Assembly: GCA_016709995.1 (NCBI GenBank)
Contig: JADJLQ010000001.1
Location: 654,001 to 718,000, forward strand
Length of the DNA: 64,000 bases
From: Saprospiraceae bacterium
Lineage (GTDB): Bacteria > Bacteroidota > Bacteroidia > Chitinophagales > Saprospiraceae
Reading direction: 5' to 3'
Below, in pieces: positions 24,192 to 35,000 of the stretch (position 1 is the first letter of the stretch; each line of letters starts with the position of its first letter). Both the position numbers and the translations under genes were made by a program. Under the pieces are notes generated by a model, which saw only the letters and a list, made by a program, of their open reading frames with translations, had not been told where the DNA came from and made no database searches.

Positions 24192-25142
24192 ATGAATTAT
24201 ATAGATTATTATCAAATATTGGGTATCGCTAAAAGTGCAAGTGCCGAAGAGATACGAAAAGCCTACCGGAAAATGGCAAGAAAACATCATCCGGACTTAA
24301 ATCCTGGTAATAAAGAGGCTGAAAAGAAATTTAAAGAGATCAATGAAGCCAATACGGTATTGAGTGATCCTGAAAAGAGGAAGAAATACGATACCTACGG
24401 TAAAGACTGGGAGCATGCTGATGCTTATGAGCAAGCAGCCAGACAAAGGGGAGGTTCAGCCAGTGCTAATGGTGGCAGAGGGCGGGGTTCATCCCGATAT
24501 ACAGTGGATGGCAACGATGTAGATCCTGAGTTCTTTTCAGATTTTTTCCAATCCATGTTTTTTGATCAAAATGATATGTTCAATGGTGGCCGAACGGCCA
24601 ATGGAGGAAGAAGAAGTACGCAACAAAAAAGTCCCAGAGGCATTGATTTTAAAGCCTCTCTCAGTCTGAATCTTGAAGACATCATCGTTGAAGAATCCCA
24701 TGTATTGGAAGTCAATGATAAAAAAATCAGGCTCAAGATACCTGCCGGTGTAGAAAATGGCCAGACTATCAAAATAAAAGACCAAGGAAGTTCTCAAACC
24801 CCAAACGGGCCCAAAGGCGACCTTTATCTGCAATTCGAGATCCCTCCTCATCCTATTTATAGAAGAGAAGGGGAGCACTTATATAAGGAGCAGAATCTGG
24901 ATATGCTGACAGCTGTACTAGGTGGAGAAGCCAGTATAGATACACTTTATGGTCCGGTCATGGTTAAAGTAAAAGCAGGTACTCAATCTGAAAGTAAAAT
25001 TAGGATTAAAGGTAAAGGGATGCCGGTCTATAAGTCCGATAAAAAGGGTGATTTGATAGTCACGTATCACGTAGTCATTCCTCAGGCATTAAGCCAGGAA
25101 GAAGAGCAACTTTACAGGAAGTTGTTATCTCTTAAGAAATAG
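24192..25142 (+). CDS. DnaJ C-terminal domain co-chaperone (CbpA type)
   Basis: 316 residues. J domain at 1-70 with the HPD motif at 33-35 (KHHPDLNPGN), a Gly/Arg/Ser-rich linker at about 80-150, then the two-barrel DnaJ C-terminal substrate-binding region (IRLKIPAGVENGQTIKIKDQG, PKGDLYLQFEI, GDLIVTYHVVIP). The cysteine-rich zinc-finger domain of DnaJ is absent, which makes it CbpA-like. It stimulates the ATPase of DnaK in the cytoplasm. No dnaK or grpE is nearby. It is convergent with the PLP-enzyme gene. Confidence 0.92.
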   Translation: MNYIDYYQILGIAKSASAEEIRKAYRKMARKHHPDLNPGNKEAEKKFKEINEANTVLSDPEKRKKYDTYGKDWEHADAYEQAARQRGGSASANGGRGRGSSRYTVDGNDVDPEFFSDFFQSMFFDQNDMFNGGRTANGGRRSTQQKSPRGIDFKASLSLNLEDIIVEESHVLEVNDKKIRLKIPAGVENGQTIKIKDQGSSQTPNGPKGDLYLQFEIPPHPIYRREGEHLYKEQNLDMLTAVLGGEASIDTLYGPVMVKVKAGTQSESKIRIKGKGMPVYKSDKKGDLIVTYHVVIPQALSQEEEQLYRKLLSLKK

Positions 25143-25161
25143 CTTTTAGCATCTAATTATG

Positions 25162-26451
25162 TTATGCCTTCGAACATTTCTGTATGGCTTCAACCAAAAT
25201 ATCCAGATCAGAAGTCATAGTGTATACGTTGGGAGTAATGCGAACACCTGATATGTTTTCCCAGACGATACCCACAGTGTGGATTTTATATTTTTCAAAT
25301 AGGAAAGCGTCGATTTGAGCTGGGGTTTTGCCATCGATCTGCAACAAACCTATGGCACATCCAAATGCTGGTTTAAGGGAAGTCCCAATATGGACACCAG
25401 GGGTCTCCAACGCTTTCTGGGCCCAATAGTTCTTTAGATAATGAAGCCTTTGTTGTTTTCTCTCAATGCCTATCATTTGATGAAACTGGATCGCCTGTCC
25501 AGTAGCCTGTTCGATATGGAATGGGCGGGTTCCCATATTTTCAAATTTTCTAATGTCCTCACTTTCTGGCTCGGGAGCGGCAAATAAGGGATATAGTTCC
25601 TTGATTTTGTCTTTTTTGACATACAACATACCTGTCCCAATCGGGGCACTGATCCATTTATGCAGACTGGTCCCAAAATAATCACAATCAAGGTCTTTGA
25701 GGTCATATTGGATGTGCCCAAACGAGTGGGCTCCATCAAGCACTACTTCGACTCCTCTGCTATGGGCCATTTGAGCTATTTCTTTAGCAGGCATGATCTG
25801 CCCCATCCAATTAATAATATGCGTGAGGTGAATCACCCGGGTGTGGCTGTTGATGGCATCCCGATAAGCGTTGATTAAAATGTTTTTGTCTTCCGTGGGA
25901 AGTTGGTGATCAAGCCATTTAAGAACGATTCCGTCCCTATGAGCTCTTTGCTTCCAGGCATTGATCATATTGGGGTAATCTTGCTTACATAAGATCACTT
26001 CGTCTCCTTTTTGGAGTCTCAGACCAAAAATGACTGTTTCCAAGGCCTCCGAGGCATTACGGTGCAAGGCAATTTCTTCTGCTGGTACACCTGCCAGGGC
26101 AGCCAGTTTTTTTCTAAGTGGTTCTCTGCCCTGGTCTAAAATACGCCACATATAATAAGAAGGAGCCAGATTGCTCAATCTGGCATTGGTCTCCACCGCA
26201 TCTTGTACTGACTTTGGTGCCGGAGCGACGCCTCCATTATTGAGATTGATCAGATTAGGATTGACCGTATATGCCTGCTGGATCATATGCCAAAAATCTT
26301 CATCTGCGGCCAGATCCTCAGCTGCAATGTGGTCGTAACTTTTAAGAAAATCGAAGTAATCGGATTCGATCTTCTTGCTTTTCCAGGGAAGTAGCAACCC
26401 CAGTCCACCGGCGTAACCGGATTGTTTTAAAAAATTCCTTCTGGTATTCAT
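25162..26451 (-). CDS. Class V aminotransferase-fold PLP enzyme (isopenicillin N epimerase-like), Tat-exported
   Basis: 429 residues. The N-terminus MNTRRNFLKQSGYAGGLGLLLP has a twin-arginine-type signal (T-R-R-N-F-L-K). The rest is a fold-type I PLP enzyme: NLNNGGVAPAP near 69-79, HRNASEALE, the aspartate contacting the pyridine nitrogen in VVLDGAHSFGH (D239), and the Schiff-base lysine in FGTSLHKWISAP (K265). This pattern matches the isopenicillin N epimerase/cysteine desulfurase-like branch. The substrate is unknown, and a periplasmic location follows from the Tat signal. A terminator for the upstream CHRD gene lies just before it. Confidence 0.85.
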   Translation of the reverse strand: MNTRRNFLKQSGYAGGLGLLLPWKSKKIESDYFDFLKSYDHIAAEDLAADEDFWHMIQQAYTVNPNLINLNNGGVAPAPKSVQDAVETNARLSNLAPSYYMWRILDQGREPLRKKLAALAGVPAEEIALHRNASEALETVIFGLRLQKGDEVILCKQDYPNMINAWKQRAHRDGIVLKWLDHQLPTEDKNILINAYRDAINSHTRVIHLTHIINWMGQIMPAKEIAQMAHSRGVEVVLDGAHSFGHIQYDLKDLDCDYFGTSLHKWISAPIGTGMLYVKKDKIKELYPLFAAPEPESEDIRKFENMGTRPFHIEQATGQAIQFHQMIGIERKQQRLHYLKNYWAQKALETPGVHIGTSLKPAFGCAIGLLQIDGKTPAQIDAFLFEKYKIHTVGIVWENISGVRITPNVYTMTSDLDILVEAIQKCSKA

Positions 26452-26463
26452 GAGTTACAGCAT

Positions 26464-26498
26464 AAAAAAAATCCCCACCGACTACATCGATGAGGATT
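26464..26498 (-). terminator. Rho-independent terminator of the CHRD gene
   Basis: On the minus strand, 27 bases past the CHRD stop, AATCCTCATCG can fold with CGGTGGGGATT (13 pairs with two mismatches, loop about five bases), and eight T follow directly (A-run at 26464-26471 on the plus strand). It separates the CHRD gene from the PLP-enzyme gene. Confidence 0.6.
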
Positions 26499-26524
26499 CT
26501 AAGGTATAAATAATTTAAAAAGAA

Positions 26525-29500
26525 TTAGCTTTTAACCAATTTGAAATAAGCTACCTGGACTCCTTTTTGATAAAATTGTATAAAATGGGTACCAGTTGGA
26601 TAATTTGAAACATCCAATTTAAATTGATTGACGCCTGTGGTGACTTGGAGTTTTTTTCTGGTCAAGGTCCTGCCGGAAAGGTCTATGACCTGCATGTCCA
26701 GTTCTGCAGATTTTAGTGCTTTCATTTCGATAATGGCTGTTTCGACTGCAGGTACAGGATAGACCGCCATTGAAAATGATTTGGCAAAAGCATCCAGTAC
26801 ATCGGTAGTAAATGCTCGAACAAAAATGATTGGACTAGGTGCTCCTATGGTATTTAAGCTACCGTCAGAAGCAATGATCCGATTGTATGATGTGATCGAA
26901 CCTCCCGGAGGTACACCTGCAGCGGACAAAACACTATCGATGGAAGCGTAGGTAGTCGAAAATGATGTGATGGGACCTAAAGCAGCGGTGCTTAAGATTA
27001 TACTAAAATCAGGAAACACGGTGTTCTGGATTTTATAAACCACCGGGTTACCATCAGGATCAGTCGAAGCAGTCCAGGAAATAGCTGATGTAGAGTCAGG
27101 CACTCTTAAATCAACTTTGACCGTATCTGTTGGAGCAGGAGCAGTGATGGCAGCTGCTGTGGGAAAGAAATTTGCCTCTGGAAGCAGCTGACCTCTGATC
27201 TCTCCGCCTGGTGAAGTAGTCGTATGAACATTGACATATAATCCCTGAGCATTGATCAAAGAAAGTTGATCTGCAGTCAAAGTATACTTATTACTATCTG
27301 CCAAAAATTGGCCACTTTTATTGTCAGCTGCTGCCTTGACTTTTAAGCCAATCAAAACTGCACCATTGACGCCATTGACCCCATTGTGAATATGTGCTCC
27401 TCCATTAAAATCACCTATTAATCCAGAAAATGATCCTGAAAGGGTGAGCTGATTTCCGACCAGTTCCACTTTTACAGCACCAGTAGCATTACTCACTTTT
27501 GAAGGAATTTCATTGAGTGCACTCAGACTGGCTGTGAAGGTTGCATTGGTGAGATTGAGTAAGTTGCCTCTTATTTCTCCTCCGGGAGCTTTAGTGGTAT
27601 GTACATTGGCATAATAAAACCTATGTCTTAATGAATCCAGTCCTCCTGCACTAAGGCCTATAGTATTATTAGCCGGAAAAAATTGTCCACTAAGGCTATC
27701 GGTATTCATGTTAGGAAATAGCGAATATCGTACTCCTGCATTCGTGCCGGTAAGCCCGTTATGAATATGTGAGCCACCATTCCACTTGCCTCCCAGGCTG
27801 GCAAAAGAACCATGGAGCAAAGCGGTCCGGGTAGCTCCGCTGGCGATTTCGACAAACACGGCACCATTTGCATTGGTATTGATTGGTGTCGTCTCACTAG
27901 ACCCGCTGAGTCTGGTGAAAAAATAACCAGCTGCCTCTCCATTTAATTGAGCTCTTACTTCTCCTCCGGGCGCCTTCGAAGTATGAATATTGGCGTAAAC
28001 TCCTCTTGTTTTTAAAGTGTCAATAAAACCTGCTGTCACGTTATATGAATTATCAACAGCTTCGTACGATAGACTTAAGCTGTCAGCTGCACTGAAGGAG
28101 GGTTTAAGTGCTATCGAAACTCCTCCATTTGTTCCTGCCTGACCTTTATGCAGGTGTGAAATCCCACTTCGATTGGCTTTATCAAGTAATTTTTCAGCAT
28201 AGCCTGATAAAGTCAATTTTGTACCATTTACTTCAGCGACTATATTTCCTTTTCCAGTACTAATAATTGGTTTGTTTTCCTGCATTCCTGAGAAAAACCC
28301 AAACAATACAAATTGACATTCAGGTAACACTTGACCTCGAATCTCACCGCCAGGGTAGTTTACCGAATGCACATTGCCATATAATCGCCTGGCAAAAAGA
28401 TCATCTAAATTGGTAGAAGTTAATTTGAATACATTGCTATCCCCTGAATAAGTGCCACTTCTAAGGTCGGAGGCCGGTGTTGATTTCAAAATGAGCTGAA
28501 TTCCTCCGTTTAGGCCTGCTAACCCCTTATGTAAGTGATTTCCGCCATTCCAATTGCTCTCTAATCCGTTAAAACTACCCGTAATGGATAGCGTTGAATC
28601 AATCAGGTTTAGAGTCAAAGCTCCTCCCGCCATAGAAGGAACTGGAATAGGCTCATAAGCTCCTGAAAAATGTACTCTAAACCTGGCAGTGCTCATAGGG
28701 GTTACCTGACCTCTGATTTCGCCACCTCCGTAGCTATTGGTGTGGATATTGGCGTATAATTGACTGGCTTTAAGGGCAGCAAGTTGAGCAGGAGTAAGAT
28801 CAAAAGAATTGTCAACCGCCAAATATTGTACAGATGTACCTAAGGAGTCTCCTAAGGTTGGTTTTAACTCTAATTGAATACCACCATTTTGTCCTGCAAA
28901 CCCTAAATGCAAGTGACCTCCCTGCCTGATTCCTGTGTTGACTCCGCTAATCAAACCTTTTGCACTACCGCTGATCACTAGTTTTGTGCCAATCAGTTCT
29001 GCTACGACAGAGCCATGACCTGGTGACATGATAGAAGGGTTTTCCTGGTCCCCGGTGAGGTTGGCTTGAAAATAAGCGTCTGACTCCGGCAGCAGTTGGC
29101 CTCTGATTTCGCCGCCTGGGGCCAGGGTAGTATGGATATTGACATACAACTCTCTGGCTTTTAGTTGATTCTTTTGATCTGCTGTTAAGACTACTGTGTT
29201 CGAGGCCGCAACAAAAGAGCCAGATTTTTTGGAGGCATCAATAATTGGATTCAGCGTAATTGATATAGCACCACTGGTTCCTGCAAAACCTCTGTGAATG
29301 TGAGCCCCAGTACCCGCAGCAGGAGTATGATCACCACTCAAATTTTTAAAACTTCCTGATAATTTCAAAGTATCTCCGATGAGAACTGCTTTTATATCAC
29401 CCGTACCAAAACCTGCAAATGGAAATTCTTCTTGCATTCCTGACATTTTCGCGATATAAGTGTCACCTATTTTTGGTAAGCTCACATTGATACTACCCTT

Positions 29501-29809
29501 CATACCAAAGATAGAATGCGGCTCACACACATAATATATAATGCCGGTATCTTTCAAGGCAACTTTACCTCCTCCAAAAGGCAATAAAAATCCTCCGTTT
29601 GACACAGATCCATTCGCATTCCACACCGTTTTGGATACTTCGACCACATTGTGTTCACTCGAAAGTTGAAAATCGATAGTATCACCTAAAAAAGCGTTGA
29701 CCGAATTTGGGGTAAAGGTTTGTCCATTATTAGTCACAATGATGGTGGTTGATCTCGCCACCAAGGCTATTGTTAAGCAAAGAATTATTAAAAACAATGA
29801 TTTTTTCAT
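26525..29809 (-). CDS. Exported cupredoxin plus six-CHRD-domain protein with T9SS sorting domain
   Basis: 1094 residues. After a signal peptide (about 1-21), residues 22-108 look like a cupredoxin, with candidate copper ligands His (SEHNVVEV), then Cys, His and Met in CEPHSIFGM. Six tandem CHRD domains of about 125 residues follow, each with a G(A/N/S)H(I/L)H-(K/R/N/L)-G motif and each ending in (Y/G)xN(V/I)H(T/S)-x4-GGE(I/V)R. A fibronectin/Ig-like segment precedes a C-terminal T9SS sorting domain (VYPVPAVETAIIEM ... LSGRTL ... YPTGTHFIQFYQKG). The CHRD function in bacteria is not established; a surface or secreted metal-binding role is inference. It is transcribed alone and followed by a terminator. 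Confidence 0.88.
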   Translation of the reverse strand: MKKSLFLIILCLTIALVARSTTIIVTNNGQTFTPNSVNAFLGDTIDFQLSSEHNVVEVSKTVWNANGSVSNGGFLLPFGGGKVALKDTGIIYYVCEPHSIFGMKGSINVSLPKIGDTYIAKMSGMQEEFPFAGFGTGDIKAVLIGDTLKLSGSFKNLSGDHTPAAGTGAHIHRGFAGTSGAISITLNPIIDASKKSGSFVAASNTVVLTADQKNQLKARELYVNIHTTLAPGGEIRGQLLPESDAYFQANLTGDQENPSIMSPGHGSVVAELIGTKLVISGSAKGLISGVNTGIRQGGHLHLGFAGQNGGIQLELKPTLGDSLGTSVQYLAVDNSFDLTPAQLAALKASQLYANIHTNSYGGGEIRGQVTPMSTARFRVHFSGAYEPIPVPSMAGGALTLNLIDSTLSITGSFNGLESNWNGGNHLHKGLAGLNGGIQLILKSTPASDLRSGTYSGDSNVFKLTSTNLDDLFARRLYGNVHSVNYPGGEIRGQVLPECQFVLFGFFSGMQENKPIISTGKGNIVAEVNGTKLTLSGYAEKLLDKANRSGISHLHKGQAGTNGGVSIALKPSFSAADSLSLSYEAVDNSYNVTAGFIDTLKTRGVYANIHTSKAPGGEVRAQLNGEAAGYFFTRLSGSSETTPINTNANGAVFVEIASGATRTALLHGSFASLGGKWNGGSHIHNGLTGTNAGVRYSLFPNMNTDSLSGQFFPANNTIGLSAGGLDSLRHRFYYANVHTTKAPGGEIRGNLLNLTNATFTASLSALNEIPSKVSNATGAVKVELVGNQLTLSGSFSGLIGDFNGGAHIHNGVNGVNGAVLIGLKVKAAADNKSGQFLADSNKYTLTADQLSLINAQGLYVNVHTTTSPGGEIRGQLLPEANFFPTAAAITAPAPTDTVKVDLRVPDSTSAISWTASTDPDGNPVVYKIQNTVFPDFSIILSTAALGPITSFSTTYASIDSVLSAAGVPPGGSITSYNRIIASDGSLNTIGAPSPIIFVRAFTTDVLDAFAKSFSMAVYPVPAVETAIIEMKALKSAELDMQVIDLSGRTLTRKKLQVTTGVNQFKLDVSNYPTGTHFIQFYQKGVQVAYFKLVKS

Positions 29810-29868
29810 ATTGCACTCGGGTTTATTGTAGTTATAACGGTATGAGTTAAGAATTATTTAAAACTATA

Positions 29869-29946
29869 TTATCTTAATTATTAATACATTATCTAGAAAA
29901 AGCTGGATTGCTAAATCTTAATTTATCTTAATTATTCATTTAAAGA
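29869..29946. repeat. Pair of 14-base direct repeats upstream of the CHRD gene
   Basis: TTATCTTAATTATT occurs at 29869-29882 and again at 29933-29946, 64 bases apart start to start, in the 234-base AT-rich region between the divergent CHRD (start 29809) and HAD (start 30044) genes. They could be paired regulator sites, or chance in an AT-rich stretch. Nothing else is visible in this intergenic region. Confidence 0.35.
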
Positions 29947-30043
29947 CTACGTATTTCAATTAGCTTAGGTTGCCTTTTGGCCAAGGAACTAGAAGTAAAT
30001 ATTTTAAACTAGGTTATTTTCGTCAAAAATTTGGATTTAAAAG

Positions 30044-30649
30044 ATGAAGCAAACTATCGTTTTTGACTTAGGTGGGGTACTGATTGATTGGAATCCAAGG
30101 CATTTTTTTAAAACTGTATTTGACAAGGAAGCCGAGATGGAGTATTTTCTCCATAATATATGTACTAATGATTGGAACGAATTGCAGGATGCAGGTAGAA
30201 GTCTTAAAGATGCCACAGACATATTGGTGCGACATTTTCCTGATTATGAGTCACTTATACGCATGTATTATGGTGAGTGGCGAAAGATGTTACATGGAGC
30301 CATCCCAGGAACGGTGGATATTCTGAGTAAGCTTAAATCTAATGATCATAGAATACTGGCCTTGACTAATTGGTCACAGGAGACTTTTCCGGTAGCCAAA
30401 GAAATCTTTGAGTTCCTGGGATGGTTTGAAGATATCCTGGTATCCGGTGAGGAGAAACTTAAAAAACCCGACCCTGCCATTTTTAATCTCCTCATCCGCA
30501 GGTATCAACTGGAACCTGCAAAGTCGATTTTTATTGATGATAATCTCAGAAATGTTGTCGCAGCCCTGGAGGTAGGACTGGATGCAATTCACTTTGTTTC
30601 GCCTGAGATTTTAGTCTCTGAATTAAACAAAAGAGGTATAGTCATTTAG
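30044..30649 (+). CDS. HAD-superfamily phosphatase (HAD-IA)
   Basis: 201 residues. Motif I FDLGGVLIDWNP (nucleophile Asp near residue 7), motif II LALTNWSQETFP, the motif III lysine in KKPDPAIFNLL and motif IV FIDDNLRNV identify a subfamily IA haloacid-dehalogenase hydrolase of the YihX/epoxide-hydrolase-N type. It probably dephosphorylates a small phosphorylated metabolite; the substrate is unknown. It is convergent with gltD, and the stop codons of the two overlap (30646-30649). Confidence 0.88.
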   Translation: MKQTIVFDLGGVLIDWNPRHFFKTVFDKEAEMEYFLHNICTNDWNELQDAGRSLKDATDILVRHFPDYESLIRMYYGEWRKMLHGAIPGTVDILSKLKSNDHRILALTNWSQETFPVAKEIFEFLGWFEDILVSGEEKLKKPDPAIFNLLIRRYQLEPAKSIFIDDNLRNVVAALEVGLDAIHFVSPEILVSELNKRGIVI

Positions 30650-32073
30650 GCTGAGGCAAGATATTCTCCTACCGCTTTAGCAGCTTCCCGACCCTCTGCA
30701 ATAGCCCATACCACTAAGCTCTGACCTCTACGCATATCTCCTGCTGAAAAGACTTTGGGATTAGAGGTCTGGTAATTTTGATCGGCTACATTGCCTCTTT
30801 GATCTACTTTGATATCTAGTGAAGCCAGCAGACCTTCAAACTGAGGATGCAGATATCCCATAGCCAGGAAAACAAAATCGCATGGCAGGATTCTTTCAGT
30901 GCCAGGCATTTCGACCATTTTATTTTGGCCAGTTACAGGATCTTTTTTCCATTCGACCTCTATGACCTTAAGTCCATTGACTCGCTTGTCGTCAGATGAC
31001 AAGAACTCTTTGCTGAGCACCGCCCATTGTCGATCACAGCCTTCTTCGTGAGAAGATGAAGTACGTAAAATCATCGGCCACTCCGGCCAGGGGTTGGTCG
31101 CAGTACGGTCGGAAGGGGGTTTAGACAATAATTCGATCTGAATGATTTGCCTGGCGCCTAATCGCGCACTATTGCCTACGCAGTCGGAGCCGGTGTCACC
31201 ACCACCGATCACCAGTACATTTTGGCCGTGTGGGTTGATCTCTGTTGCAGGATCGATTGCCATGCCTGCATTCCTGCGATTGCACTGTTCGAGGTATTCC
31301 ATGGCAAAATGGATGCCTTCAAAAGATCTACCAGGTATGGGTAGATCTCTGGGGATGGTTGATCCTCCACAGACTACCATCGCATCATGATCGGCTAGAA
31401 GTTTTTGAGCATCAATATTTTGGCCTACGTTGGACTTGGTCTTAAACTTTACTCCTTCGGCCTCCATAAGTTTAAATCGGCGGTCCAAAACCCATTTTTC
31501 CAATTTAAAATCCGGGATGCCGTAACGCATCAGACCACCTATTTTGTCATTTCTTTCATACACGGTGACATCATGACCCTGTTGATTTAACTGATCTGCA
31601 CATGCGAGGCCTGAAGGTCCGGACCCTATGACTGCAATCTTTTTGTTGGTTCGGTGTTCGGGAATAGATGGAGTAGCATACCCATTTTCATATGCTTTCT
31701 CGGCTATAGATTTTTCAATGTGCTCTATCGTCACCGGAGTAGAATATAAGCCTAAGACACAGCTTGCCTCACATGGAGCCGGACATATTCTGCCGGTAAA
31801 TTCAGGAAAATTGTTAGTGCCTTTTAAAATAAAAAAAGCTTCATCCCATGCTCCCCGATAGACTGCGTCGTTAAAATCCGGGATCACATTGCCCAAAGGA
31901 CAACCACTGTGACAAAAAGGGACTCCACAGTCCATACACCTGGCAGCTTGATGGAGGGTATGGTCTTCAACCTGTGGTAAATAGATCTCCTTGTAGTCAT
32001 GTAATCGATCAGCAACCGGTCGGGCCACTGGCAATTCTCTATCATATTTTAAAAAACCTCGTGGATCTGCCAT
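30646..32073 (-). CDS. gltD: GltD: glutamate synthase small subunit
   Basis: 475 residues. GltD supplies electrons from NADPH to GltB in the GOGAT reaction (glutamine plus 2-oxoglutarate to two glutamates). The N-terminal 4Fe-4S region shows CMDCGVPFCHSGCPLGNVIP and CPAPCEASCVL; the FAD site is IAVIGSGPSGLACADQL, the NADPH site VLVIGGGDTGSDCVG, and the C-terminal FAD contact VFSAGDMRRGQSLVVWAI. It lies 6 bases after gltB, in one operon. Confidence 0.96.
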   Translation of the reverse strand: MADPRGFLKYDRELPVARPVADRLHDYKEIYLPQVEDHTLHQAARCMDCGVPFCHSGCPLGNVIPDFNDAVYRGAWDEAFFILKGTNNFPEFTGRICPAPCEASCVLGLYSTPVTIEHIEKSIAEKAYENGYATPSIPEHRTNKKIAVIGSGPSGLACADQLNQQGHDVTVYERNDKIGGLMRYGIPDFKLEKWVLDRRFKLMEAEGVKFKTKSNVGQNIDAQKLLADHDAMVVCGGSTIPRDLPIPGRSFEGIHFAMEYLEQCNRRNAGMAIDPATEINPHGQNVLVIGGGDTGSDCVGNSARLGARQIIQIELLSKPPSDRTATNPWPEWPMILRTSSSHEEGCDRQWAVLSKEFLSSDDKRVNGLKVIEVEWKKDPVTGQNKMVEMPGTERILPCDFVFLAMGYLHPQFEGLLASLDIKVDQRGNVADQNYQTSNPKVFSAGDMRRGQSLVVWAIAEGREAAKAVGEYLASA

Positions 32074-32079
32074 GATGGA

Positions 32080-35000
32080 TTAGCTCTTTGTAGTAATTAA
32101 ATTTTGGTCCATTTTTTTCTTTTCTAAAAGGACACGTTTATAATCCGTCGGCATTATTTTGACAAAATCATGCTTGAGGATATCCCAGTTTTCGAGCACA
32201 TCCAGTGCGGTGCGACTGGATGTATAATGAAAGTGATTTCGCAATAGTATTCTTATTTCTTCAAAATCCTCTTCAGAAGGATTTTCGATTTCTACCATTT
32301 CTTTATTGCATTTAGATTCAATGTCATCCCAGGTAGACCTGACATAGGCGATACCACCGCTCATCCCGGCGGCAAAATTTTGGCCGACGGCACCCAATAC
32401 TATAACCCGGCCTCCGGTCATATATTCACATCCGTGATCTCCAACACCTTCTACTACTGCAGAAGCACCTGAATTGCGTACGGCAAACCTTTCCCCGGCC
32501 ATTCCTTTGATATAGACTTCGCCGGAAGTTGCACCATACAAAGCTACATTGCCCACGAGGATGTTTTTAGATGGATCAAACGTGTTTTTTCTATCTGGAC
32601 TCACTACCAGTGTAGCACCTGAAAGTCCTTTTCCAAAATAATCGTTAGATTCTCCTTCCAATATAAAGTGTAATCCTTTGGCTCCAAAAGCAGCGAAGCT
32701 TTGGCCAGCAGATCCTCTGAATCGATATCGGATAGTACCTGGTGGCAGGCCTTCGCTTTTCCAACGCTTACTGATCTCATAGGATAACATGGTACCGGTA
32801 GCTCTGTCAGTATTTCGGATATTGAATATGCCGGTGATATGTTGCTTATGATCCAATGCCGAAGCTGCGTGTTCTATCAGGGTACGATCGAGGATGTCGT
32901 CTATACCATGATCCTGAATGACGCTTTTAAACGTACCGACACCTGGTGCTACAGGCTGTTGATACAAAATTGGGCTTAGATCGAGATATTGGGTCTTCCA
33001 GGTTTGATTAGCCTTCCACTCAAGCATTTCACTATGACCTACCATTTCATTGATTGTCTTGAATCCCAGGCTGGCCATGATCTCACGTAGCTCTTGAGCA
33101 ATAAAATAGAAAAACGAAATCACGTGTTCAGGTTTGCCATGAAATTTTTGTCTCAATTCAGGATCTTGCGTAGCAATGCCTACGGGACAAGTATTCAAAT
33201 GACATTTACGCATGAGGATGCAGCCCTCGACTACCAGGGCAGCAGTGGCGATACCCCATTCTTCAGCACCTAGTAAAGTAGCTATAGCAAGGTCTTTACC
33301 TGTGCGTAACTGGCCATCACATTGTAAGATGACCCGATCACGAAGTTTATTTTTCAACAAGGTTTGGTGGGATTCTGCTAAGCCAAGCTCCCAGGGTAGG
33401 CCGGCATGCCGGATACTGGTAAGTGGCGATGCACCAGTGCCGCCATCATGTCCAGATATCAATATCACATCCGCATGGGCTTTAGCTACACCACTTGCTA
33501 TGATACCTACTCCCGCTTTTGAAACCAATTTGACGGATATTCTTGCATCCCGATTGGCATTTTTTAAATCAAAAATCAATTGTGCAAGATCTTCAATAGA
33601 ATATATATCATGATGGGGCGGGGGAGAGATCAATCCTACCCCTGGCGTAGAATGACGCACTCTACCGATCCAATCATTGACTTTATAACCTGGTAGCTCA
33701 CCACCTTCTCCCGGTTTGGCACCTTGGGCCATTTTGATCTGTAATTCTTCAGCCTCGCTCAAATAATAACTGGTCACGCCAAATCTCCCGGAAGCTACCT
33801 GCTTGATGGCAGATCGGAGATAATCTCCATTGGGCTGCCTTTCGTATCGCATCGAATCTTCGCCACCCTCACCACTATTGCTTCTTGCACCAATGCGGTT
33901 CATTGCGATAGCCAATGTAGTGTGAGCTTCATAACTTATGGATCCAAATGACATAGCTCCGGTAGCAAATCTTTTAAGTATAGATTCGATCGGTTCGACT
34001 TCGTCGATGTCGATTGGATTTCCTTTTTTAAGATGCATGAGGCCTCTTAGGGTACAAGCTTGTTTGTCTTGTTCGTCGATCGCTTTACTATATTTTTTAA
34101 AAATGGTGTAGTCATCCAATTGAGTGGACATCTGCAGATAATGGATGCTGGCAGGATTAAATAAGTGAAACTCTCCGTCCCTTTTCCATTGATATATACC
34201 AGCATCCCTGAGCGAATTTTTGGGTTGTAGCAGGTATCTCTCCTTGATCTCCCGCTGGATACCTTCAAAATCAAGACCGGATATTCTGGAGACAGTACCT
34301 TTAAAACATTTTTCGATCACTTTTTCTCCAATGCCTACAGCTTCAAATATTTGAGCTCCCTGGTAAGATTGAAGGGTTGATATGCCATTTTTGGCCATAA
34401 TTTTTAAGAGACTTTTTTCAAGCCCTTTGATAAACTTTTTCTCTAATTCCAGGTGATCTGCTGGGAGTTCGGGACCATCTTTTAGCCAGACAGATTCAAT
34501 AGCAAGATAAGGGTGAATGGCATTGGCGCCATATCCAAATAATAATGCAAAATGGTGTGATTCCCAGATATCGGCAGCTTCAACCACCAGAGAAGTTTTG
34601 CTCCTTAGCTCCGATTGGATCAGATAGTGATGTATTGCTCCGGTAGCCATGAGACTTGGTATAGCAGCCTTGCCATAGGTAATTTTAGCATCAGATAAAA
34701 TCAGGATATTATGACCGTTTTTGACCAGTTTAGCAGCAGAAACACAAAGTGCATTAATGGCTGATTCCAGTGAATAAGGTCTCGAAAGCTCGTATACAGT
34801 TGATAAAACGCCTACCTTGAAATCAGGAGATTCGATTTCCTTCACTTTGGCAAAATCCTGATGCGTGAGCACCGGGTGTTCGAGATAGATGAAGGCAGCA
34901 AGATCTTCATTGGCTTTGAGAATATTTCCTGAAGCACCTAAGCGACTGGTAAATGCCATCACACTTCGCTCTCGCAGTGAGTCTATAGGCGGATTGGTCA

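Noticed and set aside
24537..24878. 113-residue frame on the minus strand opposite the DnaJ-type gene
   Set aside because: Shadow of a strongly supported gene; no family features and no start context.
26900..29500. Regular repeats suspected as a tandem DNA repeat or CRISPR-like array
   Set aside because: The periodicity (about 375 bases) is that of six diverged CHRD protein domains; the DNA copies differ widely and there are no short identical repeats with spacers.
33212..33613. 133-residue plus-strand frame inside gltB
   Set aside because: Antisense shadow of a highly conserved enzyme; composition follows codon bias of the real gene.
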